The translations under genes were made by a program, and so were the position numbers. A DNA stretch of 64,000 nt, taken from Virgibacillus_N oceani_A (GTDB lineage Bacteria; Bacillota; Bacilli; Bacillales; Amphibacillaceae). The DNA lies in assembly GCA_041521345.1 (NCBI GenBank), contig JBGOHB010000008.1; one strand, 5' to 3'. Below the pieces are notes generated by a model that was not told where the DNA came from, made no database searches, and was given only the letters and a program-made list of their open reading frames with translations. Shown piece by piece: positions 44,010 through 52,083 of this stretch (position 1 is the stretch's first letter; each line of letters opens with the position of its first letter).

Positions 44010-45191
44010 TTAATAACAAATAAGTGAATTCAGGTCCCTAGGATAGTAGGTCAACATCTCTATACCATTTTCGGTTACAAGCACAGTATCTGAATGCCTG
44101 AATCCACCCAGCCCTTCCACATAAATACCTGGTTCCACGGTAACAACCATGCCCGGCTCAATTGTTGTATGGTCACCTAAGTCAAAAAATGGTGCTTCAT
44201 GACCTAACAAACCAATGTTATGACCAGTATGGTGCTTCGTAAGTTCCGTTATATTATTTTCTTTAAAGTAATTTTGAACGTCTTGCTCTACATCGGAATA
44301 CTTTCTTCCTGGTCTGATCGCCTGAAAAGCAACCTCTTGCGCTTCATACATATAATTAAAATATTTTTCCTGTTCTTTTGAGGCCTCTTCTACAAACATA
44401 ACTCGCTCTAATTCACTTGTATAGCCAAATACACTGGATGCTGCTGCGGTCACTAATGTATCTCCCTTTTTCATCACAATGTTTTGTGTAACTGCGTGAG
44501 GGAAAGCTGATTCAGGTCCAACCTGACCGCGATAAATGGCGTATGCTGTTTGACCATGGGGCTTATAATCCGGCCCTAATGTATCTATCATAGCCTTCGT
44601 TGCTTCCATAGAAGCCTTGCTGGTAATTTCAATTTCACTTAAGCCTGCTTTTGTGTATTTTTGCATTAAACGGTGAGCCAAATTACCCCATCTGCAAGAC
44701 TCTTTAATAAGTTCAATTTCGTTTGGACTCTTAATAAATCGCATTTCTTCCACTACACCATGGAGGGAAGTAAACGCTTTAGCGTCAATGAGCTCATCTA
44801 CCGATGGACCTCTATAACCCATTGGTGAACCATAACCTAAAGCATCGTATCCTATCACCTTGTTTTCAAAGTTGAACTCTATTAAAACTTCTTTGAAATA
44901 TTCCATTGGATGTTTAATTCCTGGATATTCCGGATAAGAATGTACATGATCAATCACACTATATTCTTCTGCGTGCTCATGCTCCAATTCCGGGACAAAT
45001 AAATGAAACTTATCCTCAGGATCAATCATGGCACCTATCGGCCTCTCTGTAGAATGAAAGTGAAACCCTGTTAAATAAAAGATATCTGTTACTGAAAATA
45101 GAACAGCAGCCTCACAACCTTTTTCTTTGTAAGTTTTAATAAACTTCTGTTGCCTCTCTTTAAATTCATGCTTGGGTATGGATAATAGCAT
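44010..45191 (-). CDS. M24-fold hydrolase with altered metal ligands (creatinase/ectoine-hydrolase-like)
   Basis: From the ATG at 45191 (AGGAGG 9 nt upstream) the product is 393 aa with an N-terminal creatinase domain and a pita-bread C-domain. The five usual metal ligands are not all kept: the first Asp position reads TLVTAAASSVFGYTSE (Ala249/250; Glu260 for the second Asp), HHTGHNIGLLGHE keeps His324, VTVEPGIYV keeps Glu353, and GGFRHSDTVLV has Ser367 for the final Glu. Creatinase and ectoine hydrolase (DoeA) share such losses and a metal-free mechanism on small amides. It overlaps the end of dppF by 26 nt. I infer amide hydrolysis of a small compound rather than Xaa-Pro peptidase activity. 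Confidence 0.85.
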   Translation of the reverse strand: MLLSIPKHEFKERQQKFIKTYKEKGCEAAVLFSVTDIFYLTGFHFHSTERPIGAMIDPEDKFHLFVPELEHEHAEEYSVIDHVHSYPEYPGIKHPMEYFKEVLIEFNFENKVIGYDALGYGSPMGYRGPSVDELIDAKAFTSLHGVVEEMRFIKSPNEIELIKESCRWGNLAHRLMQKYTKAGLSEIEITSKASMEATKAMIDTLGPDYKPHGQTAYAIYRGQVGPESAFPHAVTQNIVMKKGDTLVTAAASSVFGYTSELERVMFVEEASKEQEKYFNYMYEAQEVAFQAIRPGRKYSDVEQDVQNYFKENNITELTKHHTGHNIGLLGHEAPFFDLGDHTTIEPGMVVTVEPGIYVEGLGGFRHSDTVLVTENGIEMLTYYPRDLNSLICY

Positions 45192-46179
45192 CTTCTTTTT
45201 CCTCCTTGTATTCTGTATATAAATGACAACTTGCAATATGATCATTTCCAACTTGTTTTAATTCAGGCTCAACTCTCTTACATATATCCATTGCGAATGG
45301 GCATCTTGTATGAAAGGAACACCCGGATGGCGGATTAGCCGGGTTCGGCACATCCCCTGTCAGCACTATCCGTTCCCTTTCCTCACTTGGGTGAGAAACT
45401 GGCACGGCAGAAATCAGTGCCTGGGTGTAAGGATGCTTTGGATCAGAAAATAATTCTTCTGTATTCGCCAGTTCAACAATCTTCCCAAGATACATTACTG
45501 CCACACGATCTGTCATATGTTCAACGACACTTAAATCGTGGGAGATAAATAAATATGTCGGCCCAAATTCCTTTTGCAGCTGTAATAATAAATTAATTAC
45601 TTGCGATTGAACGGAAACATCAAGTGCGGAGACAGGTTCGTCTGCAATAATAAAGTCCGGGTTCAAGATAACTGCCCGTGCAATACCAATCCGCTGCCTC
45701 TGTCCTCCGGAAAACTCACTTGGATACCTGCCTAAATGCATTTTGGAAAGACCAACTATTTCAAGAATATCCACTATTTTCTGCAAGCGTTCCTCCGAAC
45801 TAAATTTATTATGCACTCTCAAGGGCTCCATAAGGATTTGCTTAATAGTCATTTTTGGATTGAGTGAAGCATATGGGTCCTGAAAAACCATTTGCAATTC
45901 ACTTCTCAGGGAACGCATTTTATTATAAGGCAGAGATAATATGTTTTCCCCTTTGTATTGAACTTCTCCTGAGGTCGCATCTGTTAAGCGTAAAAGCGTT
46001 TTTCCTGTGGTTGACTTTCCACATCCCGACTCGCCCACTAACGCAAATGTCTCACCGGTTTTTATGGAAAAACTTATATCATCAACAGCTTTTACTACTA
46101 GCTTTGGCTTAAATAACCCCCGGGATATCTCATAATACTTTTTTAAATTTTTAACTTCTACTAGCGCGTTATCTTCCAT
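45166..46179 (-). CDS. dppF: peptide ABC transporter ATP-binding protein (DppF/OppF-like)
   Basis: From the ATG at 46179 (GGGAGG upstream) the product is 337 aa. It has Walker A ALVGESGCGKSTTGKTLL, Q-loop MVFQDPYASLNPKMTI, signature EFSGGQRQRIGIARA, Walker B PDFIIADEPVSALDVS, and a C-terminal oligopeptide domain with the CSFHTRCPFAMDIC cysteines. It forms the ATPase pair with DppD, which it follows directly on the same strand. The longer in-frame start at 46218 lies inside dppD. Confidence 0.93.
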   Translation of the reverse strand: MEDNALVEVKNLKKYYEISRGLFKPKLVVKAVDDISFSIKTGETFALVGESGCGKSTTGKTLLRLTDATSGEVQYKGENILSLPYNKMRSLRSELQMVFQDPYASLNPKMTIKQILMEPLRVHNKFSSEERLQKIVDILEIVGLSKMHLGRYPSEFSGGQRQRIGIARAVILNPDFIIADEPVSALDVSVQSQVINLLLQLQKEFGPTYLFISHDLSVVEHMTDRVAVMYLGKIVELANTEELFSDPKHPYTQALISAVPVSHPSEERERIVLTGDVPNPANPPSGCSFHTRCPFAMDICKRVEPELKQVGNDHIASCHLYTEYKEEKEDAIIHTQA

Positions 46180-46187
46180 AGCATCAT

Positions 46188-47165
46188 TTACCTCCCATCT
46201 GACTCTTGCAGCCAGCATTTGCTTAAGTGATCCCCTTCTGTAAAAGCAGGTGGTGTCTTTTCAAAACACTTGTCAAATGCAAAAGGGCAGCGGTTAGCAA
46301 AAGCACAACCTTCCCCTATTTCTTCGGGGCGAGGTACTTGGCCTTTAATGGAATAAAGCTTGCTTTTTCTGTCATTATTCGTTGGCAATGAAGATAATAG
46401 ACCTTTCGTATAAGGATGGAGCGGGTTGTCGAAAAGCTCATTGATTTCTGCTACCTCAACGATTTCTCCGGCATACATGACAACTACTCGATCACACATT
46501 TCTGCAACGACACCTAAATCATGGGTAATAAAGAGCATACTCATATTTTTATCCTGCTTTATTTGCTTCATTAACTTTAGGATTTGGGCTTGGATTGTAA
46601 CGTCCAAAGCTGTCGTTGGCTCGTCACAAATCAATAAATTAGGCTCACATAATAGTGCAAGAGAAATCATCACTCTCTGCCTCATCCCACCAGAAAGTTG
46701 GTGCGGATATTCATCAATAATTTGTTCTGCTCTCGGTATGCCTACTTGTTTTAAAACATCTACGATTGCCTGTTTCCTTTGTTTTTTCGACATCTTTTTA
46801 TGTCGTTTTAACGGCTCGCTTAACTGTTCTCCAATTGTAAAAACAGGGTTAAGTGAAGTCATAGGTTCCTGAAAGATCATCGATATTTCATTTCCGCGCA
46901 ATTTTCTATACTGCCGGTCACTATAATTTGTAATGTCTTCTTCATCGAAATGAATACTTCCTGACACAATTTTACTTTTTTTCTCCGGGAGAAGTCCTAG
47001 TATAGATAATGAAGTAACACTTTTTCCGCTCCCGGATTCTCCAACCACACCCAGCGTTTCACCTTTTTTCAAAGAGAAATCTACACCACGTATTGGTTGA
47101 ACCGTTCCTTCTCCTGTATTAAATTCTATCCCTAAATTTTTGATTTCAAGAAGCACATCAGTCAT
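46188..47165 (-). CDS. dppD: peptide ABC transporter ATP-binding protein (DppD/OppD-like)
   Basis: The 325-aa product has Walker A LGVVGESGSGKSVTSLSILG, Q-loop MIFQEPMTSLNPVFTI, signature QLSGGMRQRVMISLA, Walker B PNLLICDEPTTALDVT, and the C-terminal CAFANRCPFAFDKC motif of OppD/DppD, a likely iron-sulfur or structural cysteine cluster. It follows dppC by 17 nt and has AGGAGAG before the ATG. Confidence 0.93.
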   Translation of the reverse strand: MTDVLLEIKNLGIEFNTGEGTVQPIRGVDFSLKKGETLGVVGESGSGKSVTSLSILGLLPEKKSKIVSGSIHFDEEDITNYSDRQYRKLRGNEISMIFQEPMTSLNPVFTIGEQLSEPLKRHKKMSKKQRKQAIVDVLKQVGIPRAEQIIDEYPHQLSGGMRQRVMISLALLCEPNLLICDEPTTALDVTIQAQILKLMKQIKQDKNMSMLFITHDLGVVAEMCDRVVVMYAGEIVEVAEINELFDNPLHPYTKGLLSSLPTNNDRKSKLYSIKGQVPRPEEIGEGCAFANRCPFAFDKCFEKTPPAFTEGDHLSKCWLQESDGR

Positions 47166-47182
47166 TTGTTATCTCTCTCCTA

Positions 47183-48070
47183 TCATTCGCCTTTTAGATC
47201 AGGATCCAGTGTATCCCTCAACCAGTCCCCGAACAAATTAACGCCAAGTGCTGTAATGATAATAGCTATACCAGGGAAAGTAATCAGCCACCATGAGCTG
47301 AAAATATAGTCTTTACCTTCATTAAGCATATTTCCCCATGCAGGTTCTGGTGGTTGAACACCAAAGCCAAGAAAACTTACTGATGCCTCCGCAATTATAT
47401 AAGTACCAATTTGCAATGAAGCTAAAATAATAATCGGCGTAAATATATTTGGCAAAATATGCCGTACTAAAATCTCAAATTTTGAAACACCTGTAGCAAT
47501 AGCCGCAGTAATAAACTCCTTTTCCCGCAAAGCCAGTACCTCACTGCGGACGACTCTGGCAAAAATCACCCAGCCTGCAACAGCCAGAGAAATAACAATA
47601 TTAGTAAGTCCGGTTCCAATTACCGCGTTAATGACAAGTACCAATAAAATAAAAGGAAAACTTAGTTGAACATCAACAATCCTCATGAGAACTACATCAA
47701 TCCAGCCCCTGAAGAAGCCCGCAATGACCCCAACAATCGTCCCAACTACTCCAGCCAATAATGCTGTGGCTAAACCAATAATGACTGAAACCCTGGCACC
47801 GACAATAATCCTTGATAAAATGTCTCTGCCCAGTTGATCCGTGCCCAAAAGGTGACCATCTGTCATTGGCGGCAATAAACCTTTTGATAAGGGCGCATCC
47901 ATAGGGTCATATGGTACGATCCATTCTCCGAAAACACTTAGAAATAGTAATAAAACGATAATACTGAAACCAATCATACCCGTCCAGCTCCGTGATAACT
48001 TACGGAAAAAATCTTTGACTTTCGATGGTTTTTTATCCTTCTGATTGTCCATAACCTCAGTTGCATTCAT
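47183..48070 (-). CDS. dppC: peptide ABC transporter permease (DppC-like)
   Basis: The 295-aa product has an N-terminal helix preceded by a basic tail, the typical DPLSKGLLPPMTDGHLLGTD-like segment (here DAPLSKGLLPPMTDGHLLGT), DQLGRDILSRIIVGARVSVI, and the EAA loop EVLALREKEFITAAIATGVS, then FEILVRHILPN. About six membrane helices. It pairs with DppB, 14 nt upstream. Confidence 0.92.
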   Translation of the reverse strand: MNATEVMDNQKDKKPSKVKDFFRKLSRSWTGMIGFSIIVLLLFLSVFGEWIVPYDPMDAPLSKGLLPPMTDGHLLGTDQLGRDILSRIIVGARVSVIIGLATALLAGVVGTIVGVIAGFFRGWIDVVLMRIVDVQLSFPFILLVLVINAVIGTGLTNIVISLAVAGWVIFARVVRSEVLALREKEFITAAIATGVSKFEILVRHILPNIFTPIIILASLQIGTYIIAEASVSFLGFGVQPPEPAWGNMLNEGKDYIFSSWWLITFPGIAIIITALGVNLFGDWLRDTLDPDLKGE

Positions 48071-48084
48071 AATCGCGACTTCAC

Positions 48085-49002
48085 CTACTTCACTCTAATT
48101 TGAGGATTTACATATGCGTATAAAATATCAGCAATAAAATTAATTACTGCATAGATAATAGCAATGATAAATACTCCTGCCAGTACAATTGGAAAGTCTC
48201 TGTTTAATAATGACTGATGCAGCAGCCTTCCTACACCCGGCCAGGAGAAAACAACTTCCGTTACTACCGCTCCTCCTAATAAGACACCCAGATCAAGAGC
48301 CACTAACGTGATAATTGGTATCAATGAGTTCCTTAAAGCATATTTCATTACTAAACTGGAGGTGGGTGCGCCTGCTGCCTTCGATGTACGGATATAATCC
48401 TTATTGAGCACATCAAGCATGGCTGACCTTGTAAAACGTACAAACCTTGAAATGCTGTATAACGCTAAAGTAAATACAGGCAAAATCATATGACTTATTG
48501 AACCACCACCGCTTGATGGGAGAAACTGCAACTGTGCAGCAAATATAAAAATTAAAATCAACCCGAACCAAAAGTTGGGGATGGCCTGACCTACAACGGA
48601 AAGGCCAACACCTATTCTGTCAAATAGCGTATTTCGTTTATACGCCGAAAGAACACCTAAAGGAATCGCAATTAACAATGAAACAATTAATGCTGCAAAT
48701 GCTAACTGAAATGTTGCAGGCATTCTTTGCAATACAAGGCCAAGGGCATCTTCCCCACTTCTTAAAGATTCACCAAAATCTCCTTGTACAGCATCAATCA
48801 TGAAGTCACCATATTGTGCGTATAATGGCCGATTAAATCCCAGCTGTTCCCGATACTCCTCAATTTGTTCCCTTGGCGCATCAGGTGGCAGGAATAATGT
48901 CGTTGGATCGCCAGAAAGACGAATTAAAAAGAATACAACGGTAAGAGCCAAGAATACGACGATAATAACTTGTATAAATCTCTTTACTATAAAATCTAGC
49001 AT
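48085..49002 (-). CDS. dppB: peptide ABC transporter permease (DppB-like)
   Basis: The 305-aa product begins FIVKRFIQVIIVVFLALTVV, has GDFGESLRSGEDALGLVLQR in the first external loop, and the EAA loop VLNKDYIRTSKAAGAPTSSL, then KYALRNSLIPIIT, and WPGVGRLLHQSLLNRDFPIV near the C-terminus, all hallmarks of DppB/OppB. Six membrane helices. It is the first of the membrane genes after the binding protein. Confidence 0.92.
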   Translation of the reverse strand: MLDFIVKRFIQVIIVVFLALTVVFFLIRLSGDPTTLFLPPDAPREQIEEYREQLGFNRPLYAQYGDFMIDAVQGDFGESLRSGEDALGLVLQRMPATFQLAFAALIVSLLIAIPLGVLSAYKRNTLFDRIGVGLSVVGQAIPNFWFGLILIFIFAAQLQFLPSSGGGSISHMILPVFTLALYSISRFVRFTRSAMLDVLNKDYIRTSKAAGAPTSSLVMKYALRNSLIPIITLVALDLGVLLGGAVVTEVVFSWPGVGRLLHQSLLNRDFPIVLAGVFIIAIIYAVINFIADILYAYVNPQIRVK

Positions 49003-49080
49003 GCGATCCCTTCCCTTATGTTTCTTAATGATAGATGGGTGAAAATACTAAATAATTTTTTTAAATAAAAATTCATTCTT

Positions 49081-50625
49081 TTATTCCCATGAAATTTCAA
49101 ATACATTTATCTTTTCATCCACACGAGGGGAGAAATTCAAAGACTCATTAATAGCATAAAGATCTGCCTGCTGCCATAACGGTACCCAAGCTGCCTGCTC
49201 TACTAAGTCATGCTGCAGTTCAGCATAGCCCTCAAAACGTGCATCTTCATCAAATAATGCATTTGTTTCAAATATCTTTTCTTCGAGTTCTTCATCATAA
49301 AAACTACTATATGGTGCATCTTCAGTAAACAAGTTTTCAATTGTTGATTGAGGCTCAAAAGCAGGTCCCCAGCCTAAGATGAACATATCTCCTGTTTCTC
49401 TATTCTGAACTCCTTCTAAGTGATTACCCCATTCATTTACCTGTACCTCTACATTAATTCCTATACTTTGCAGCTGTGAAGCAATTGCTTGGGCAATATG
49501 TGAATCCATTGGATAACGTCCACTAGGTGTATCAAGGGTTAACGTTAAATCTTCAGGAGTGTAGCCTGCTTCTTCAATTAATTCAACAGCTAAATCAGGA
49601 TCATAAGCATAATCTTCTGTCTCAACGTAATTAGAGTTGAGTTCGGAAAGTGGACCAGTAATCCTTGTACCATAATCATTTAAAACAGCTTCCAATAGTT
49701 CATCTGCATTGATTGCGTGGTTAATAGCTTTCCTCACATTTACATCTTCTAATGGGCCATCAACTAAGTTAGAAAGTGCCAAATAATTAATTCGGGAAGA
49801 AGGAACCTCTCCCACCCGGTCTTCTCCTATTTCCTCAACAGAATCTACTGGAATATTTTTGAAAAGATGAACTTCCCCACCCATAAAAGCTGACATTCTT
49901 GCACTGAACTCCGGGATAATTCTGAATTCCGCATTTTTAATAGAAGGCTCCCCTTGCCAATAATCATCAAATGCTTCTAGTTTTAAGTGATTATCCCTGG
50001 ACCATTCAACAAAAGTATATGGGCCTGTTCCAATTGGTTCATTAGAAGCTGTATCAACCCCTACTTCTTCTACATATCCTGGTTCCATAATCAGCAGATC
50101 CTCTGTAATACGTTCTATCATACTCGGGAAAGGGCGGGATGTATGTATTTCCACTTCATAGTCGGAAACAACTACAACTTCTTCCACGTCAACCCATCTT
50201 GAGCGGTAATAAGAACCATTGCTTTCATCTAAAATATAATCAATGCTATATTTCACAGATTCGGCGTTAAATTCTGCTCCATTATGGAATTCAACCCCTT
50301 CTTTTAATTTAAAATACCAAGTTGTTTCATCAATGTTTTCCCATTCCTCTGCAAGAACAGGGACAAATTCACCTGTTTGTCCATCCCGATCAATAAGCGG
50401 GTCATAAATATTTCGAATTAATGTGTCTGTTGTATAATTCACATCATGGTTAGCCATCATTGTAGCGGCATCCCCTTCAAAACCAATAACAATTGATTCT
50501 TGTTGTTCCCCATCAGTATTCCCAGATTCGTCTGCACCTCCATTTTGACTTTCTACATCAGTGCCTTCTGTACAGGCAGCTAGAAACAGCAGCATAAGGA
50601 CTGCCAGTAAACTTTTCTTTAACAT
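49081..50625 (-). CDS. dppE: peptide/nickel-type ABC substrate-binding lipoprotein (DppE-like)
   Basis: From the ATG at 50625 the product is 514 aa. The signal peptide ends in lipobox LAAC, followed by an acidic Gly/Asp/Glu linker. It has the family-5 binding-protein features: NIYDPLIDRDGQTGEFVPVL, AEEWENIDETTWYFKLKEGV, EFHNGAEFNAESVKYSIDYI and GTGPYTFVEWSRDNHLKLEA. Such proteins bind di- or oligopeptides, opines or glutathione. The upstream in-frame GTG at 50646 overlaps the marR stop; AGGGAG fits 50625 better. Confidence 0.9.
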   Translation of the reverse strand: MLKKSLLAVLMLLFLAACTEGTDVESQNGGADESGNTDGEQQESIVIGFEGDAATMMANHDVNYTTDTLIRNIYDPLIDRDGQTGEFVPVLAEEWENIDETTWYFKLKEGVEFHNGAEFNAESVKYSIDYILDESNGSYYRSRWVDVEEVVVVSDYEVEIHTSRPFPSMIERITEDLLIMEPGYVEEVGVDTASNEPIGTGPYTFVEWSRDNHLKLEAFDDYWQGEPSIKNAEFRIIPEFSARMSAFMGGEVHLFKNIPVDSVEEIGEDRVGEVPSSRINYLALSNLVDGPLEDVNVRKAINHAINADELLEAVLNDYGTRITGPLSELNSNYVETEDYAYDPDLAVELIEEAGYTPEDLTLTLDTPSGRYPMDSHIAQAIASQLQSIGINVEVQVNEWGNHLEGVQNRETGDMFILGWGPAFEPQSTIENLFTEDAPYSSFYDEELEEKIFETNALFDEDARFEGYAELQHDLVEQAAWVPLWQQADLYAINESLNFSPRVDEKINVFEISWE

Positions 50626-50642
50626 GAAATCCATCTCCCTTT

Positions 50643-51116
50643 TCACTCATTTTTTGATAAAATAGCTTCTATGTTTTGCATTGATTTAATTAACATCTCT
50701 ATCTCTTTTTCATCAACTTTCTCAATCATCCCCCTTACATTTTCACTTGCCCTGTCTGATAATAATTGCAATTCTTTCTTTCCATGCTCTGTTATAAGTA
50801 AGTATTTTATTCTCCTGTCATCATCTGCCGATACTCTTTCAATAACTTTATCCTTAATAAGTTTGTTAATTATTCTGCTCACATAACCTTTATCAAATGA
50901 AAAATATTCCGACAAATGAGTCGCAGTGCACTTATTCATTTGATCAATTTCAAACATGATCATCGCTTCTGACATAGAGTAAGGGCTTCCATCAGTGTAT
51001 TGAGCATATAAACCTATCATATTAAGATAGAACCGGTTGAATCTCTTAATTTTTTCAATTTTATCAGCTGAATCATCTGTTGAGACTAATCTGTAATTTT
51101 CAATTGATTTCTCCAT
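50643..51116 (-). CDS. MarR-family transcriptional regulator
   Basis: The 157-aa product has the MarR winged helix: IDQMNKCTATHLSEYFSFDK, GYVSRIINKLIKDKVIERVS, then the wing ADDDRRIKYLLITEHGKKEL. It is the first gene ahead of dppE with only 17 nt between (stop to ATG), so the regulator is co-transcribed with the transporter. A palindrome overlaps its promoter, suggesting autorepression relieved by a ligand of the pathway. Confidence 0.9.
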   Translation of the reverse strand: MEKSIENYRLVSTDDSADKIEKIKRFNRFYLNMIGLYAQYTDGSPYSMSEAMIMFEIDQMNKCTATHLSEYFSFDKGYVSRIINKLIKDKVIERVSADDDRRIKYLLITEHGKKELQLLSDRASENVRGMIEKVDEKEIEMLIKSMQNIEAILSKNE

Positions 51117-51158
51117 TCATTTCCATCCTTTTATAAAGAAATAAAATAGTTGCTTCAA

Positions 51159-51201
51159 ACAACTTGTTGTAAATCTTATAATAATTAGTTGTCATTGTCA
51201 A
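51159..51201 (-). promoter_or_regulatory. marR-dpp promoter and candidate operator
   Basis: On the minus strand TTGACA (51196-51201) is followed by a TATAAG/TAAGAT -10 (51173-51180). Next to it ACAAC-TT-GTTGT at 51159-51170 is a short inverted repeat at the likely start of transcription, a plausible MarR site. Confidence 0.5.
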
Positions 51202-51223
51202 CCAATTTTTTAGAAATTTTTTA

Positions 51224-51382
51224 TTAATGGTTTGCTTTAGACGTTTTAGACACTAAATAATCTGATATCTCGCAGCTTACACTTTTCACTACCCTAAATT
51301 CTTTAGTATCCGTTCTCTTAGAATCGTGGATCACCTTAGGAGCATGTTCCTGATTTTTCTTCTTTTTTGCTACAAAAACCAT
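51224..51382 (-). CDS. small Lys-rich ORF, uncertain
   Basis: A 52-codon frame begins MVFVAKKKKNQEHAPKVIHD and ends in VSKTSKANH. A weak GAAGTGGTG precedes the ATG. The composition is even enough to be a protein, but it lies between IS debris and the marR promoter and has no known domain. It may be a relic. Confidence 0.25.
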   Translation of the reverse strand: MVFVAKKKKNQEHAPKVIHDSKRTDTKEFRVVKSVSCEISDYLVSKTSKANH

Positions 51383-51429
51383 GCTAGCACCACTTCTTTT
51401 TTTGTATGATTATTCCCCCATGGACTCAC

Positions 51430-51580
51430 TCCACTGCGTAACACGCTCCCCGAGAATTGATCATAGTCTCGTTCAAACTTTCTAAAACAACTTTCTTGGT
51501 ATGCTGAACAATCTCAGAGACTGCATTCTTTGACTGACACCTTTGAAATACAACTCCAGAATCTTACGGCAATTAACCAT
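51430..51580 (-). mobile_element. relic of IS21-family istA N-terminus
   Basis: From an ATG at 51580 the minus strand reads MVNCRKILELYFKGVSQR, then in another frame VSEIVQHTKKVVLESLNETM. This is the N-terminal helix-turn-helix start of IstA transposases (MVNxRxILxLYxxGxSQR). A frameshift and later stops make it dead. Confidence 0.65.
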
Positions 51581-51654
51581 AAAAAAACCCCTGTATAATA
51601 TTGTGATGCTTGTTTGCATACATTTTTAATTATACAAGAGGTTATTCAATTAAT

Positions 51655-51745
51655 AGCACTGGTTCTCCGGTCCGCAGAAGGCGTTCTTTTCTCGCACTTT
51701 CTGACTCAAAACTCCATATAAGTGGCTCAATTCATCTGCAATAAT
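51655..51745 (-). repeat. IS21-type terminal repeat blocks
   Basis: Blocks such as CTGGTTCTCCGGTCCGCAG, CTGACTCAAAACTCC and GTGGCTCAATTCATCTGCA lie just upstream of the istA relic, as the left-end repeats of IS21 elements do. They match in kind the blocks at 17760-17865. Confidence 0.5.
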
Positions 51746-52083
51746 CAAATATTATAGTAAACAGCATTACCAATTAGCGGTATCTCTTGAAAGGGTGAAT
51801 AAAAGCTAGAATTACAACTAAAAATAATCCTAGCATTTCCCAAACCGCCAACTTATTAATCATGTATCTTTCTAAAACAATAGATATTGAAGAATACTTA
51901 AGACGCAGATAGCATTGCTACATTAGCAGCACTTCCTGTAGGCGGAGTAACTGCAACCATTAATGTATAAAAAAAACAAGAAATATGCAGCAAGAAGTTG
52001 TACTCCAAATTAAACAAGTTTTTGAGATTGGCATATTAATGGAATTTTAAAAATTATAATCTCCATATTTTTAATGCCAAGCA
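51746..52083. other. gap between IS21 relic and mqo
   Basis: No intact gene. A short frame with TLAALPVGGVTATINV near 51920-51970 could be a remnant of a membrane transporter. The rest is uninformative AT-rich sequence. Confidence 0.3.

Noticed and set aside
46426..46872. 148-codon plus-strand frame opposite dppD
   Set aside because: Antisense shadow of the ABC ATPase; Ser/Ile/Cys-rich translation, no ribosome site.
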